From Paenibacillus elgii NBRC 100335 (lineage in GTDB: Bacteria; Bacillota; Bacilli; Paenibacillales; NBRC-103111), in assembly GCF_004000865.1 (NCBI RefSeq), contig NZ_BIMB01000065.1:1-37484 (forward strand): 37,484 nucleotides of DNA. Direction: 5' to 3'. The position numbers were made by a program, and so were the translations under genes. Every line of letters starts with the position of its first letter. Position 1 is the stretch's first letter. The notes beneath the pieces are model-generated. The model worked only from the letters and a program-made list of their open reading frames with translations. It searched no databases and had not been told where the DNA came from. Shown one piece after another: positions 7,564 through 15,244 of the stretch.

Positions 7564-8334
7564 TTAATGCTCCTCATGCACGGTAGCTTGCGAGATATAA
7601 ACCATGGTAAGAACGGTGAACAAGAACGCCTGAATCGCGCCTACGAAAATACTAAACCCTTGCCATGCGATAAGCAACGGAGTTCCAAAGATACCAGCCA
7701 TCAAAATGGTGGCGATCAATACCTCGCCCGCAAAAATGTTCGCGTACAAACGCAAAGCGAGCGTCAGAGGCTTGGAGATTTCTTTGATCAAATTTAGAGG
7801 GAAGAAGAACCAGAATGGCTCAAAATAGTGTTTCAAATAGTGCTTCGTATTCAGCTTAAGACCTAGATAGTGGACCAATGTGATAACGATGACAGCCAAA
7901 CCGAAGGTTACGGAAACGTCGGCCGTCGGCGATTTCCACCAAGCAACCTCAACTCCGTGACCGCCGTGGGCGCTTTTGATCATCTCTTCAGAAACAATCG
8001 TATAGCCGAACAGCGTCAGCGGTTGCTCATGCGTTGTCACGATACCGAAGGGAAGCCCCAACAGGTTGGCTACGAAAATAAACATAATCAAGGTCATACC
8101 TAGCGAAACAAAAGGCTTCACTCTGTTTAAAGGCATGGTGCTGGCAACGATGCCGTGTACGAACTCGACAACCCATTCCAGAAAATTTTGCATTTTGGAA
8201 GGATTGGTGACGGACAGGCTTCTTACGGACAACCTGGCCAGAGTGAACACGATAACGCAAGTGACGATAATCGCCAGAAACGTGGAGATATCGATGTTCA
8301 ATCCACCGAGCTGCCATACCGGAAATTTATGCAT
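7564..8334 (-). CDS. atpB: ATP synthase Fo subunit a
   Basis: 256-residue proton-channel subunit with five to six membrane segments. The essential arginine is R195 in TLALRLYANIFAGEVL, next to the c ring; family segments FVANLLGLPFG and the C-terminal AFLFTVLTMVYISQATVHEEH (histidine-rich end) are also seen. The start is MHKFPVWQLG at 8334, after AAGGAGGG at slightly long spacing; the GTG nine codons upstream would overlap atpI without a ribosome site. Located between atpI and atpE as in Bacillus. Confidence 0.95.
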   Translation of the reverse strand: MHKFPVWQLGGLNIDISTFLAIIVTCVIVFTLARLSVRSLSVTNPSKMQNFLEWVVEFVHGIVASTMPLNRVKPFVSLGMTLIMFIFVANLLGLPFGIVTTHEQPLTLFGYTIVSEEMIKSAHGGHGVEVAWWKSPTADVSVTFGLAVIVITLVHYLGLKLNTKHYLKHYFEPFWFFFPLNLIKEISKPLTLALRLYANIFAGEVLIATILMAGIFGTPLLIAWQGFSIFVGAIQAFLFTVLTMVYISQATVHEEH

Positions 8335-8360
8335 TTTAACATTTCCCTCCTTTCCATGCA

Positions 8361-8726
8361 CTACGATTGATTACTTCTAAAAAATATACCCATCAGGAGT
8401 GTTACCAATTGGACAAAGAATAATCCAATAATGGTAAAAACAAGGTTGAATTGCGGCAGCTTCACGGCGATCATCACCGCGATTAGCGCCATGCACATCC
8501 TGGAGACCGTTCCCAAATTGACTCGCTTGCCCATGTATTCGTTTGCGTTCCGGGAAACCGATTCAATTTTCATGGCCAAAAGCCAGGCGTTGATCAGGCT
8601 GACCGTCAGGCCGAGCATCAATCCGCACACATATGTCCGGTAAGCCGGCAAGAAGGCCCATACCAGCAGCAGGGCAGACAAAAAATACAGCGTAACACGA
8701 ACAACAGACTTTAACTGGTTCTTCAT
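8361..8726 (-). CDS. atpI: ATP synthase subunit I (AtpI)
   Basis: 121-residue membrane protein with four predicted hydrophobic segments (about residues 8-26, 31-50, 70-92 and 95-115). Position between atpZ and atpB and the pattern of an N-terminal basic end plus four helices fit AtpI, an accessory factor linked to c-ring assembly and ion uptake in Bacillus-type operons. Its ATG follows the atpZ stop with no gap. The family is poorly conserved in sequence, so the call rests mostly on operon position and topology. Confidence 0.87.
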   Translation of the reverse strand: MKNQLKSVVRVTLYFLSALLLVWAFLPAYRTYVCGLMLGLTVSLINAWLLAMKIESVSRNANEYMGKRVNLGTVSRMCMALIAVMIAVKLPQFNLVFTIIGLFFVQLVTLLMGIFFRSNQS

Positions 8727-8963
8727 TTATTCCCGTTTGTCCTCCAGAAACCGTTTTAGTACCAGTATGACCGTAAAGATACCGATTGCAAAACCAATCA
8801 ATACCCCGACGATCAACCAAGTCTTTGTACCGCCACCCCAATGTTTGTCGGCCAAGCTCCCTATGAAATACCCAACCGTTGTGCATACGACAATGTCGAT
8901 ACCCAAAGCGCTGACCAATGCGGCCGCGCGCCAAGGCTGATTGTACGGATCCTTTTCATTCAT
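8727..8963 (-). CDS. atpZ: AtpZ/AtpI-family small membrane protein
   Basis: 78-residue protein with two membrane segments. The pattern PWRAAALVSALGIDIVVCTTVGYFIGSLADKHWG, then KTWLIVGVLIGFAIGIFTVILVLKRFLED, is the usual AtpZ layout, including the glycine-rich helix and the conserved Asp and Trp near the loop. The start is MNEKDPYNQPW at 8963, after GGGTGG; a longer frame has no ribosome site. It is the first gene of the operon, in front of atpI. In alkaliphilic Bacillus AtpZ and AtpI are reported to act together in magnesium or calcium transport; here that role is only inferred. Confidence 0.88.
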   Translation of the reverse strand: MNEKDPYNQPWRAAALVSALGIDIVVCTTVGYFIGSLADKHWGGGTKTWLIVGVLIGFAIGIFTVILVLKRFLEDKRE

Positions 8964-8989
8964 GGAATGCCACCCTACAATCCTAGTAT

Positions 8990-9019
8990 ATTTTATCGAA
9001 GCAAAGTCAATTTTGTCAA
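8990..9019 (-). promoter_or_regulatory. Sigma-A type promoter of the atp operon
   Basis: Minus strand TTGACA (9019-9014), 18 bases, TAAAAT (8995-8990). The -35 is perfect and the -10 has one mismatch. Transcription would begin about 20 bases before the atpZ start. The surrounding sequence is AT-rich. Confidence 0.8.
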
Positions 9020-9056
9020 TTGTGCAACTTGGCAAGATTTCTATGACAAAACTCAC

Positions 9057-9084
9057 AAAAACGTTGATATATCAAGGTTTTTTT
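9057..9084. terminator. Terminator after the UDP-GlcNAc 2-epimerase gene
   Basis: Arms AAAAAC/GTTTTT around TTGA/TCAA with a TATA loop and one mismatch. The A and T runs make it usable on both strands. It separates the upstream epimerase transcript from the atp promoter. Confidence 0.7.
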
Positions 9085-9137
9085 GGCCCTCAAACCAAAC
9101 AGTGCAACTGTACGCTGTAGCGTTTGTCAATATATTG

Positions 9138-10280
9138 TCACGGTTGGAACGGTTCCGGCCTGTCCGGCGTATGTCCAAAATGGTAAAGGATGGCCTGAAC
9201 GATCCGTTCGGATGCTTTTCCGTCACCGTATGGATTGGCCGAGCGGCTCATTTTCTCATACAGCGCCTCATCGCTGAGCAGCGCTTTTGCCCGCTCGTAC
9301 ACATGCTGCTCGTCCGTCCCCACCAGCTCGAGCGTCCCGGCGTCAATGCCTTCCGGCCGCTCGGTCGTTTCGCGCAGCACGAGCACCGGTACGCCGAACG
9401 AAGGAGCTTCCTCCTGCATCCCGCCCGAATCGGTCAGAATCAGATGCGCATGCCGGTAAAAGTTGTGGAATTCCAGCACGTCGAACGGCTCGACCAGCTT
9501 GATCCGGTCATGCCCGCCGAGCATCTCGTGAGCCGGTTCCTTAACGGCCGGACTCGGATGCACCGGATACACGATGACAATATCTTCAAACTCGTCAACC
9601 AGCCTGCGCACGGCGCGGAAAATTTGCCGATGCGGCTCGCCCTGCGACTCCCGGCGGTGAGCGGTCATCAGCACGAGGCGCTTGCCCTTCGCCCACTCCA
9701 GCAGCGGATGGGTGAACTGCTCCTGTACCGTATATTGAAACACATCCGTCACGCTGTTGCCAGTGACATAGATCGCGTTCTCGGGCTTATTTTCCTTGCG
9801 CAGGTTGCCGGCGGACCAATTCGTCGGCGCAAAATGCATGTCGGCCAGTACGCCCGTAAGCTGGCGATTCATCTCTTCCGGATACGGGGAAAGCTTGTTC
9901 CACGTGCGCAGACCGGCTTCCACGTGCCCCACTTGAATCTGCTGTAGGAAAGCCGCATAGCTGGCAAGGAACGTCGTCAGCGTATCGCCGTGAACGAGAA
10001 TGATGTCCGGCTTCTCTTCCTTGAACACGGGATCGAGTCCCTGCAGCACGCGAATGGTGATTTCGTTCAGCGTCTGGCGGTCCTTCATGACGTCCAGATC
10101 GTAGTCCGGCTTGATTTTGAAAATATCGAGCACTTGATCAAGCATCTGGCGATGCTGCGCCGTAACGCATACGAGCGACTCGATCTGCTCCGGGTGCTTC
10201 TCCAGCTCTTTCACCAGCGGAGCCATCTTGATCGCTTCCGGTCTTGTCCCGAAAATCGTAATGACTTTAGTTTTTTTCAT
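9138..10280 (-). CDS. wecB: UDP-N-acetylglucosamine 2-epimerase (non-hydrolysing)
   Basis: 380-residue cytoplasmic enzyme that interconverts UDP-GlcNAc and UDP-ManNAc, needed in Bacillales for the linkage unit of wall teichoic acid (called mnaA there). The GT-B fold signatures are present: FGTRPEAIKMAPLV at the N-terminus, GHVEAGLRT, AHRRES, and the nucleotide-sugar site TDSGGMQEEAPSFGVPVLVLRETTERPEG. It lies 28 bases after upp and is probably co-transcribed with it; a terminator follows. Full length. Confidence 0.96.
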   Translation of the reverse strand: MKKTKVITIFGTRPEAIKMAPLVKELEKHPEQIESLVCVTAQHRQMLDQVLDIFKIKPDYDLDVMKDRQTLNEITIRVLQGLDPVFKEEKPDIILVHGDTLTTFLASYAAFLQQIQVGHVEAGLRTWNKLSPYPEEMNRQLTGVLADMHFAPTNWSAGNLRKENKPENAIYVTGNSVTDVFQYTVQEQFTHPLLEWAKGKRLVLMTAHRRESQGEPHRQIFRAVRRLVDEFEDIVIVYPVHPSPAVKEPAHEMLGGHDRIKLVEPFDVLEFHNFYRHAHLILTDSGGMQEEAPSFGVPVLVLRETTERPEGIDAGTLELVGTDEQHVYERAKALLSDEALYEKMSRSANPYGDGKASERIVQAILYHFGHTPDRPEPFQP

Positions 10281-10308
10281 GCTTTGCGGTTTCCCCTTCC
10301 CGAAGACT

Positions 10309-10938
10309 TTATTTCGTTCCGAACAACCGGTCGCCCGCGTCTCCGAGCCCCGGCACGATATAGCCGTGGTCGTCCAAATAATCGTCGATGGCCGCTACGT
10401 AAATATCGACGTCCGGATGCGCCTGCTGTACGGCTTGGACACCTTCGGGAGCGGCGATCAAACACATCAGCTTGATCTGCGTGCAGTTGCGCTTCTTGAG
10501 CGCCTCGATCGCCGCGTTCGCCGAGCCTCCCGTGGCCAGCATCGGATCGATCACAATCAGCTCGCGCTCCGTAACGTCCGTCGGCAGCTTGGCGTAATAT
10601 TCGACCGGCTCCATCGTTTCCGGGTCCCGGTACAATCCGATATGACCCACTTTAGCTGCCGGGACGAGCTTCAGAACGCCGTCCACCATGCCGAGCCCCG
10701 CTCTCAGAATCGGAATAAGTCCAAGCATCCGCCCGGAAATTACCCGGCCTTCCGCCGTGGTGACAGGCGTGCGCACCTCCACCTTCTCCAGCGGAATATC
10801 TCTTGTGATTTCGTAGGCCATCAGCGTGGCCACCTCGTCGACAAGCTCGCGAAAATCTTTCGTTGTCGTATTTTCGTCCCGTATGTACGTTAACTTATGT
10901 TGGATCAGCGGATGATCGCAAACAAATACTTTTCCCAT
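10309..10938 (-). CDS. upp: Uracil phosphoribosyltransferase
   Basis: 209-residue salvage enzyme that makes UMP from uracil and PRPP. Start MGKVFVCDHPLIQHKLTYIRD is characteristic; the PRPP loop is VIDPMLATGGSANAAIEAL and the uracil-site segment is YIVPGLGDAGDRLFG at the C-terminus. ATG 10938 follows AGGGGGAGCAAGGC. Between it and glyA lie a glyA terminator and a promoter, so it starts its own transcript, probably running on into the epimerase gene. Confidence 0.97.
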   Translation of the reverse strand: MGKVFVCDHPLIQHKLTYIRDENTTTKDFRELVDEVATLMAYEITRDIPLEKVEVRTPVTTAEGRVISGRMLGLIPILRAGLGMVDGVLKLVPAAKVGHIGLYRDPETMEPVEYYAKLPTDVTERELIVIDPMLATGGSANAAIEALKKRNCTQIKLMCLIAAPEGVQAVQQAHPDVDIYVAAIDDYLDDHGYIVPGLGDAGDRLFGTK

Positions 10939-10980
10939 GCCTTGCTCCCCCTACTAACGCTATGAAGCCAAACCTTGTCT

Positions 10981-10989
10981 ATTATACCA
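10981..10989 (-). promoter_or_regulatory. Extended -10 promoter of upp
   Basis: Minus strand TGGTATAAT, a perfect -10 with the TGn extension, 43 bases before the upp start. No good -35 at 16-18 bases was found (TTGGGA lies at 19), which is acceptable for an extended -10 promoter. Confidence 0.65.
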
Positions 10990-11117
10990 CAACTATAAGA
11001 AGTAATCCCAAATCACCTGAAAAATATGCAGCTTCGACAAAAATGATCCACGTGGAACAATAAAATCGGCACGCGGTAAGGGCGGCAGGCCTGCTGTAAG
11101 CCTGGCTCCGAGCACAA

Positions 11118-11160
11118 CACAAAAGAACCGGCCCCTCACAAGGAAGGTCCGATTCTTTTG
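11118..11160 (-). terminator. Terminator after glyA
   Basis: Minus strand hairpin with arms AAAAGAATCGG.CC and GG.CCGGTTCTTTT, with small internal mismatches and a CCT/AGG top, ending in TTTT. It lies just after the glyA stop and ends the riboswitch-controlled rpiB-ywlG-glyA transcript. Confidence 0.8.
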
Positions 11161-11171
11161 CAAAAAGCGAA

Positions 11172-12419
11172 TTAGTATTGAAGCCCCGAATAAAGCGGGA
11201 ACTGTGCCGTCAAGTCTTTGACCATCCCGCGCACCTTGTCATGAACCGCCGCGTCGGACGGATTTTTCAGGGTCAGGGAGACGATCTTCGCGATCGTCTT
11301 CATCGCTTCTTCGTTCATGCCGCGGGACGTTGCCGCCGGTGTGCCCAGACGGATGCCGCTTGTCACGAACGGGCTGGTCGGATCGTACGGGATCGCATTT
11401 TTGTTAACGGTGACGCCGACTTCGTCAAGAAGATGCTCGGCTTCTTTCCCCGTAATATTCAAGCTGCGCAGGTCGATGAGCATCAGGTGGTTGTCCGTAC
11501 CGCCGGACACGATGTTGATGCCTTCGGCCGACAAAGCTTCGGCCAACGCTTTGGCGTTGTTGATGACGTTTTGCGCGTACGTCTTGAACTCCGGCTGGAG
11601 CGCTTCGCCGAACGCTACGGCTTTCGCTGCGATGATGTGCATCAGCGGACCGCCTTGCGTGCCCGGGAAGACCGCTTTATCGATCGCCGCCGCCCAAGGC
11701 TTGCGGCACAAAATCAAACCGCCGCGCGGACCGCGGAGCGTTTTGTGCGTCGTCGTCGTGACGAAGTGCGCATGCGGCACCGGATTCGGATGCAGACCGG
11801 CTGCAACCAGACCCGCGATATGCGCCATGTCCACCATGAAGAGCGCGCCGACGTCTTCGGCGATTTTGCCGAGCGCTTCAAAGTCGATCGTACGCGAGTA
11901 CGCGCTTGCGCCAGCTACGATCAGGCGAGGTCTATGCTTGAACGCCGCTTTGCGGACGTCGTCGTAATCGATGCGGGCATCTTTCTCGGATACGCCGTAC
12001 TCGACGAAATTGTACAGAATGCCGGACGCATTCACCGGGCTGCCGTGCGTCAAGTGACCGCCGTGGGACAAGTTCATGCCGAGAATCGTATCGCCAGGCT
12101 TCACCGCTGCAAGATAGACAGCCATGTTCGCCTGCGCACCGGAGTGCGGCTGTACGTTCGCATGCTCGGCGCCGAACAATTCTTTCGCGCGGTCGCGGGC
12201 GATATCTTCCACGATGTCGACGTATTCGCAGCCGCCATAGTAGCGCTTATGCGGGTAGCCTTCGGCGTATTTGTTGGTCAACACCGTACCCATCGCTTCA
12301 AGCACGGCTTGGCTGACAAAGTTTTCGGAAGCGATCAGCTCGATTTTGTCGCGTTGACGGCCGAGCTCCAAGTTCATCGCCTCAACGATTTTCGGGTCCT
12401 GTTTGCGCAAATGTTCCAT
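11172..12419 (-). CDS. glyA: Serine hydroxymethyltransferase
   Basis: 415-residue PLP enzyme that converts serine and tetrahydrofolate to glycine and methylene-THF, the main one-carbon source. Signatures: ELIASENFVS at the N-terminus, YAEGYPHKRYYGGCEYVD, the PLP lysine in VTTTTHKTLRGPRGG, and the C-terminal VTSGIRLGTPA. ATG 12419 follows ATGAGGAGGAC. It is the third gene of rpiB-ywlG-glyA and lies downstream of a ZTP riboswitch, which fits its place in folate metabolism. Complete. Confidence 0.98.
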   Translation of the reverse strand: MEHLRKQDPKIVEAMNLELGRQRDKIELIASENFVSQAVLEAMGTVLTNKYAEGYPHKRYYGGCEYVDIVEDIARDRAKELFGAEHANVQPHSGAQANMAVYLAAVKPGDTILGMNLSHGGHLTHGSPVNASGILYNFVEYGVSEKDARIDYDDVRKAAFKHRPRLIVAGASAYSRTIDFEALGKIAEDVGALFMVDMAHIAGLVAAGLHPNPVPHAHFVTTTTHKTLRGPRGGLILCRKPWAAAIDKAVFPGTQGGPLMHIIAAKAVAFGEALQPEFKTYAQNVINNAKALAEALSAEGINIVSGGTDNHLMLIDLRSLNITGKEAEHLLDEVGVTVNKNAIPYDPTSPFVTSGIRLGTPAATSRGMNEEAMKTIAKIVSLTLKNPSDAAVHDKVRGMVKDLTAQFPLYSGLQY

Positions 12420-12460
12420 AATGAATAAGTCCTCCTCATAGTTAAAATGATTTATAGTTA

Positions 12461-13087
12461 TTATGACTGTTCATCGCAGCTTTCTTCTCCACGAGGCGGC
12501 TCTGCCGTATAAACGGCGCGGGCTCCGCCGATCAGCTTCGGACGGGTAACCGCCATCAGCACGGGCGCCTCGCCGATCTGCCGGATCGACGGCCGGACCG
12601 GTACGGCTACGCGCTTCAAGTGCATCCCGATCAACGTGCCTCCGATATCGATACCCGCATGTGCTGTCACCGTCTCCACGACGACGGCGTCGGCCAGCTT
12701 CCGGTAGGCGTACGAGGCCATGGAGCCGCCGGCCTTCGGTACCGGGATGACGCTTACCTGCTCCAAGCCGTACCGCCGCATCGCTTCCCGCTCCATCACG
12801 AGCGCCCGGTTCAAATGCTCGCAGCACTGGTACACCGGGAAAAAACCGGCTTCTGCCCTCACGGCTTCCACCGCTTCATAGATCTCCCTGGCGACCACTT
12901 CGCTGCCCCCGGTGCCGATATGGCGGCCGAGCACTTCGCTCGTGCTCGTCCCGATTACGATGAGCCGGCCCGGTTCGATTTTCCCGGCCTGGACCAACTC
13001 CCGGACAATCGTTTCGACTTGCGTACGGACGGACGCCACAGGCGAAGCCGGGGCTTGCCCGCTTTGCACATTAGGCTGTTCGGTCAT
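12461..13087 (-). CDS. ywlG: YwlG/TIGR01440 family protein, function unknown
   Basis: 208-residue protein recognised by order (between rpiB and glyA as in Bacillus subtilis) and sequence: LIVIGTSTSEVLGRHIGTGGS, FFPVYQCCEHLNRALVMERE, VIPVPKAGGSMASYAYR and AHAGIDIGGTLIGMHLKRVAVPVR. The family has no established role that I know of. The start MTEQPNVQ at 13087 is preferred; a GTG-type frame extends three codons further. The N-terminal 20 residues are variable. No membrane segment or signal peptide. Confidence 0.88.
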   Translation of the reverse strand: MTEQPNVQSGQAPASPVASVRTQVETIVRELVQAGKIEPGRLIVIGTSTSEVLGRHIGTGGSEVVAREIYEAVEAVRAEAGFFPVYQCCEHLNRALVMEREAMRRYGLEQVSVIPVPKAGGSMASYAYRKLADAVVVETVTAHAGIDIGGTLIGMHLKRVAVPVRPSIRQIGEAPVLMAVTRPKLIGGARAVYTAEPPRGEESCDEQS

Positions 13088-13121
13088 CGATCTCACCCTC
13101 TTTTCCTGCCATGCGGCAAAT

Positions 13122-13580
13122 TTAAGGATGTACGGCGTACTTGTCTTCGAGCGCCTTGACCTTGTTCACCCGATTTCGGTGGCGTTCGCCTTCCGAAAAC
13201 TCGGTTTCGAGCCAGATCTTAACGATTTCCTGCGCAACCCCCGGGCCGATAACCCGCTCGCCCAGCGCGAGCACGTTCGAATCGTTATGCTCCCGCGTCG
13301 CTTTGGCGGAAAACAAATCGTGCACGAGCGCGCAGCGGATACCCGGCACTTTGTTGGCCGCGATGGTCATGCCGATGCCCGTCCCGCAGATAAGAATGCC
13401 TTTGTCCGCTTCACCCGCAGCCACTTTCTCGCACACTGCCAGCGCATAATCCGGGTAATCGACGGAATCGGCGCAGCTGCAGCCATAATCTTGAACCTCG
13501 TGTCCCAATGATTCGATCAGAGGCTTCAGCTCGTCCTTCAGCCGGTACCCCGCATGATCCGCACCCATTGCAATTTTCAT
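13122..13580 (-). CDS. rpiB: Ribose-5-phosphate isomerase B
   Basis: 152-residue isomerase of the pentose phosphate pathway (ribose-5-P to ribulose-5-P). Visible are MKIAMGADHAGYRLKD, the catalytic-cysteine loop ILICGTGIGMTIAANK, and HNDSNVLALGERVIG. ATG 13580 follows GAGGAGG. It heads the rpiB-ywlG-glyA operon, behind a riboswitch terminator, so its expression should follow ZTP level. Full length for the RpiB/LacAB family. Confidence 0.96.
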   Translation of the reverse strand: MKIAMGADHAGYRLKDELKPLIESLGHEVQDYGCSCADSVDYPDYALAVCEKVAAGEADKGILICGTGIGMTIAANKVPGIRCALVHDLFSAKATREHNDSNVLALGERVIGPGVAQEIVKIWLETEFSEGERHRNRVNKVKALEDKYAVHP

Positions 13581-13643
13581 TTTCGTGAATTCGCCTCCTC
13601 GCTAATGTCGATTTCATTATAACCCAAAACTGCGACAAAAACG

Positions 13644-13686
13644 AAAAAAGAGCATGACGCATGCGTGTCCGCTTGCGATGCTCTTT
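13644..13686 (-). terminator. Riboswitch-controlled terminator before rpiB
   Basis: Minus strand arms AAAGAGCAT (13686-13678) and ATGCTCTTT (13655-13647), followed by further T residues. The 5' arm begins directly after the conserved CGCCTGGGC of the ZTP aptamer, so aptamer folding and terminator formation can compete. Confidence 0.88.
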
Positions 13687-13760
13687 GCCCAGGCGACCGG
13701 CCGTATGTCCCGATGCTCCACTGTGGTTGCCCCCACTCGTCGCCAGTTACACCGGGATTC
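13682..13760 (-). ncRNA. ZTP (pfl) riboswitch aptamer
   Basis: In transcript direction: P1 arm TCCCG, then GTAACTGGCG, hairpin GTGG..CCAC, GGAGC, closing P1 arm CGGGA, a short linker, and GGTCGCCTGGGCA. ACTGGCG, GGAGC and CGCCTGGGC are the conserved elements of the pfl motif, which senses ZTP/ZMP and signals low 10-formyl-THF; CGCC can pair with GGCG to form the pseudoknot. The terminator follows immediately, and rpiB-ywlG-glyA lies downstream. Established knowledge: this class usually controls purine and one-carbon genes and switches expression on. Confidence 0.9.
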
Positions 13761-13776
13761 CTTCATGTATACGTTC

Positions 13777-13805
13777 ATCATATCCGATTCTGCGCCCGGT
13801 GTAAA
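13777..13805 (-). promoter_or_regulatory. Sigma-A type promoter of the ZTP riboswitch operon
   Basis: Minus strand TTTACA (13805-13800), 17 bases, TATGAT (13782-13777). Each element has one mismatch to consensus. The start site would be about 10 bases before the aptamer. Confidence 0.8.
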
Positions 13806-13841
13806 GCCTATCTTACCGCTTACGTGGTAACGCAAGAGGAT

Positions 13842-14426
13842 TTAACGGGCTTCTTTCAGCTTGGCTGCGAGCTTGATCAGACAGGCGTGAATTTCCACTG
13901 CACAGCTCTCGTACTGCTGCAGCGAACCACCAAACGGATCGGCGATGTCCGGAGTGGGCAGCTCCCGCTGCAGCGTTACAATCCGGGACCGCTCTTCGTC
14001 CGTCACCGGCTTCGCCAACGCTTGCTTCAGCTGGATATCGGTCATCAGCCTTTCGACCTCGGCGATTTTCGCCGCGGCTGCCGAATCGGCTTCTACGTAT
14101 TCCTTCAAGGTATGAATCTTGTCCACGGCGCCCGGAAACCGTTGAATCGTATATCTTTTGTGCGCGGAGGTCATCGTCAGGATCAAATCGGCCCACTCGA
14201 CCGTTGATTGCGAGAGAGCAGCGGAATGTTGAGGCCCTGTGCCGCCGTTTGATTTTAACACGGTCGCTGCGTGCTCGGAGATCGGAGTCCCGTCATGGGC
14301 GGCTACCCCGGCGGACCGCACCTCGATCCCCGCGAGCCCCTCGTCCGCCAGTATTTTTCGCATCAATCCTTCCGCCATCGGACTGCGGCAAGTGTTGCCG
14401 GTACAAACGAACAAGATCCGGTTCAT
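13842..14426 (-). CDS. ywlE: Low-molecular-weight phosphatase, YwlE-like protein-arginine phosphatase
   Basis: 194-residue phosphatase with the P-loop VCTGNTCRSPMAE (C8-X5-R14) at the N-terminus and the general-acid region PDIADPFGGS. The Thr in the P-loop (position 12) matches the residue that gives Bacillus YwlE its preference for phospho-arginine, the mark made by McsB. Start MNRILFVC at 14426 follows GAGGGGAG. It is about 40 residues longer than YwlE; the extra part is mainly the charged stretch around AAKIAEVERLMTDIQLKQA before the acid loop. Gene position next to mntP and rpiB equals Bacillus. Protein-tyrosine phosphatase remains possible. Confidence 0.88.
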   Translation of the reverse strand: MNRILFVCTGNTCRSPMAEGLMRKILADEGLAGIEVRSAGVAAHDGTPISEHAATVLKSNGGTGPQHSAALSQSTVEWADLILTMTSAHKRYTIQRFPGAVDKIHTLKEYVEADSAAAAKIAEVERLMTDIQLKQALAKPVTDEERSRIVTLQRELPTPDIADPFGGSLQQYESCAVEIHACLIKLAAKLKEAR

Positions 14427-14526
14427 CGCATTCTCCCCTCTTTCATATCTAAAATGGTTCTCCCTATATATTACCTCAAAACCGTCCGATTTACCTCTAA
14501 ATCGCCCAAGGGCGGACGCGGATCGG

Positions 14527-15090
14527 TTATAACAAAAATCGAATGCCAAAGGCAAACAGGATGACGCCGCCCAGCGCTTCGCCATACTCTCCCACCCATT
14601 CGCCGACCCTTCGGCCGAGCGCAAGCCCGACAACCGACATGAGCCCGCCTGCCATGCCGAACATGAGAACGGTCATGAGGACACCCCCTGCGAACATCCC
14701 AAGCGAGACGCCGACGGAGAACGAATCGATACTGACGCTAAGCGAAAACAGCATGAGCCCCCAAAAGGACCGGTGATCGTACGTCGGGGACTCCTCCGCA
14801 CGCAAAGAGCTGTAAACCATGTGCGCTCCGAGCAGCAGCAACAGGATACCCCCGCAGATCGTGGCGACTTTGCCGAGCAGCGCGCTGATATAGCTGCCCG
14901 TCCACATTCCCGCGAGCGGCATCAAGATATGGAACAGGGCGGTGATGCTGCTGATTTTGGCAATATCGAGCTTGCGGATACCCCGCATGCCTATACCAAG
15001 CCCCAGCGATAACGCATCCAACCCGAGGGCCAGCGCCATAAGCCCGATGGAAATAAATTGTCCCCATAGCAGCGGCGATGCCAGATCCAT
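14527..15090 (-). CDS. mntP: Manganese efflux pump MntP
   Basis: 187-residue membrane protein with six hydrophobic segments and the internal duplication of MntP: acidic motif GLDALSLGLGIGMRG in the first half and SIDSFSVGVSLGMFAGG in the second. Exports Mn2+ across the cytoplasmic membrane. Start MDLASPLLW at 15090 follows GGTAGGGGAAGC. Its position equals ywlD of Bacillus subtilis, between ywlC and ywlE. I looked for a yybP-ykoY manganese riboswitch in the 150 bases upstream and did not see one. Confidence 0.93.
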   Translation of the reverse strand: MDLASPLLWGQFISIGLMALALGLDALSLGLGIGMRGIRKLDIAKISSITALFHILMPLAGMWTGSYISALLGKVATICGGILLLLLGAHMVYSSLRAEESPTYDHRSFWGLMLFSLSVSIDSFSVGVSLGMFAGGVLMTVLMFGMAGGLMSVVGLALGRRVGEWVGEYGEALGGVILFAFGIRFLL

Positions 15091-15244
15091 GCTTCCCCTA
15101 CCCCCTGTCCTCTTCTTAACCAACATATGCGGACAAGAGGGTAAACATGAATTCCATAATATGCCGCAAACGAGAGAATGCGTAAAAGGTGAACGAATCT
15201 CTTTGTAGGGCACACGGGCCGGAAGAACTAAGCTGGTGAAATGA

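Noticed and set aside
11072..11090. Another copy of the atp-type repeat (palindrome followed by TGTAAGC) between upp and glyA
   Set aside because: Only a GCAGGCCTGC palindrome and a 6-base tag match; too short to separate from chance.
15091..15244. Manganese (yybP-ykoY) riboswitch before mntP
   Set aside because: Looked for because mntP often has one; the conserved loop sequences are absent.
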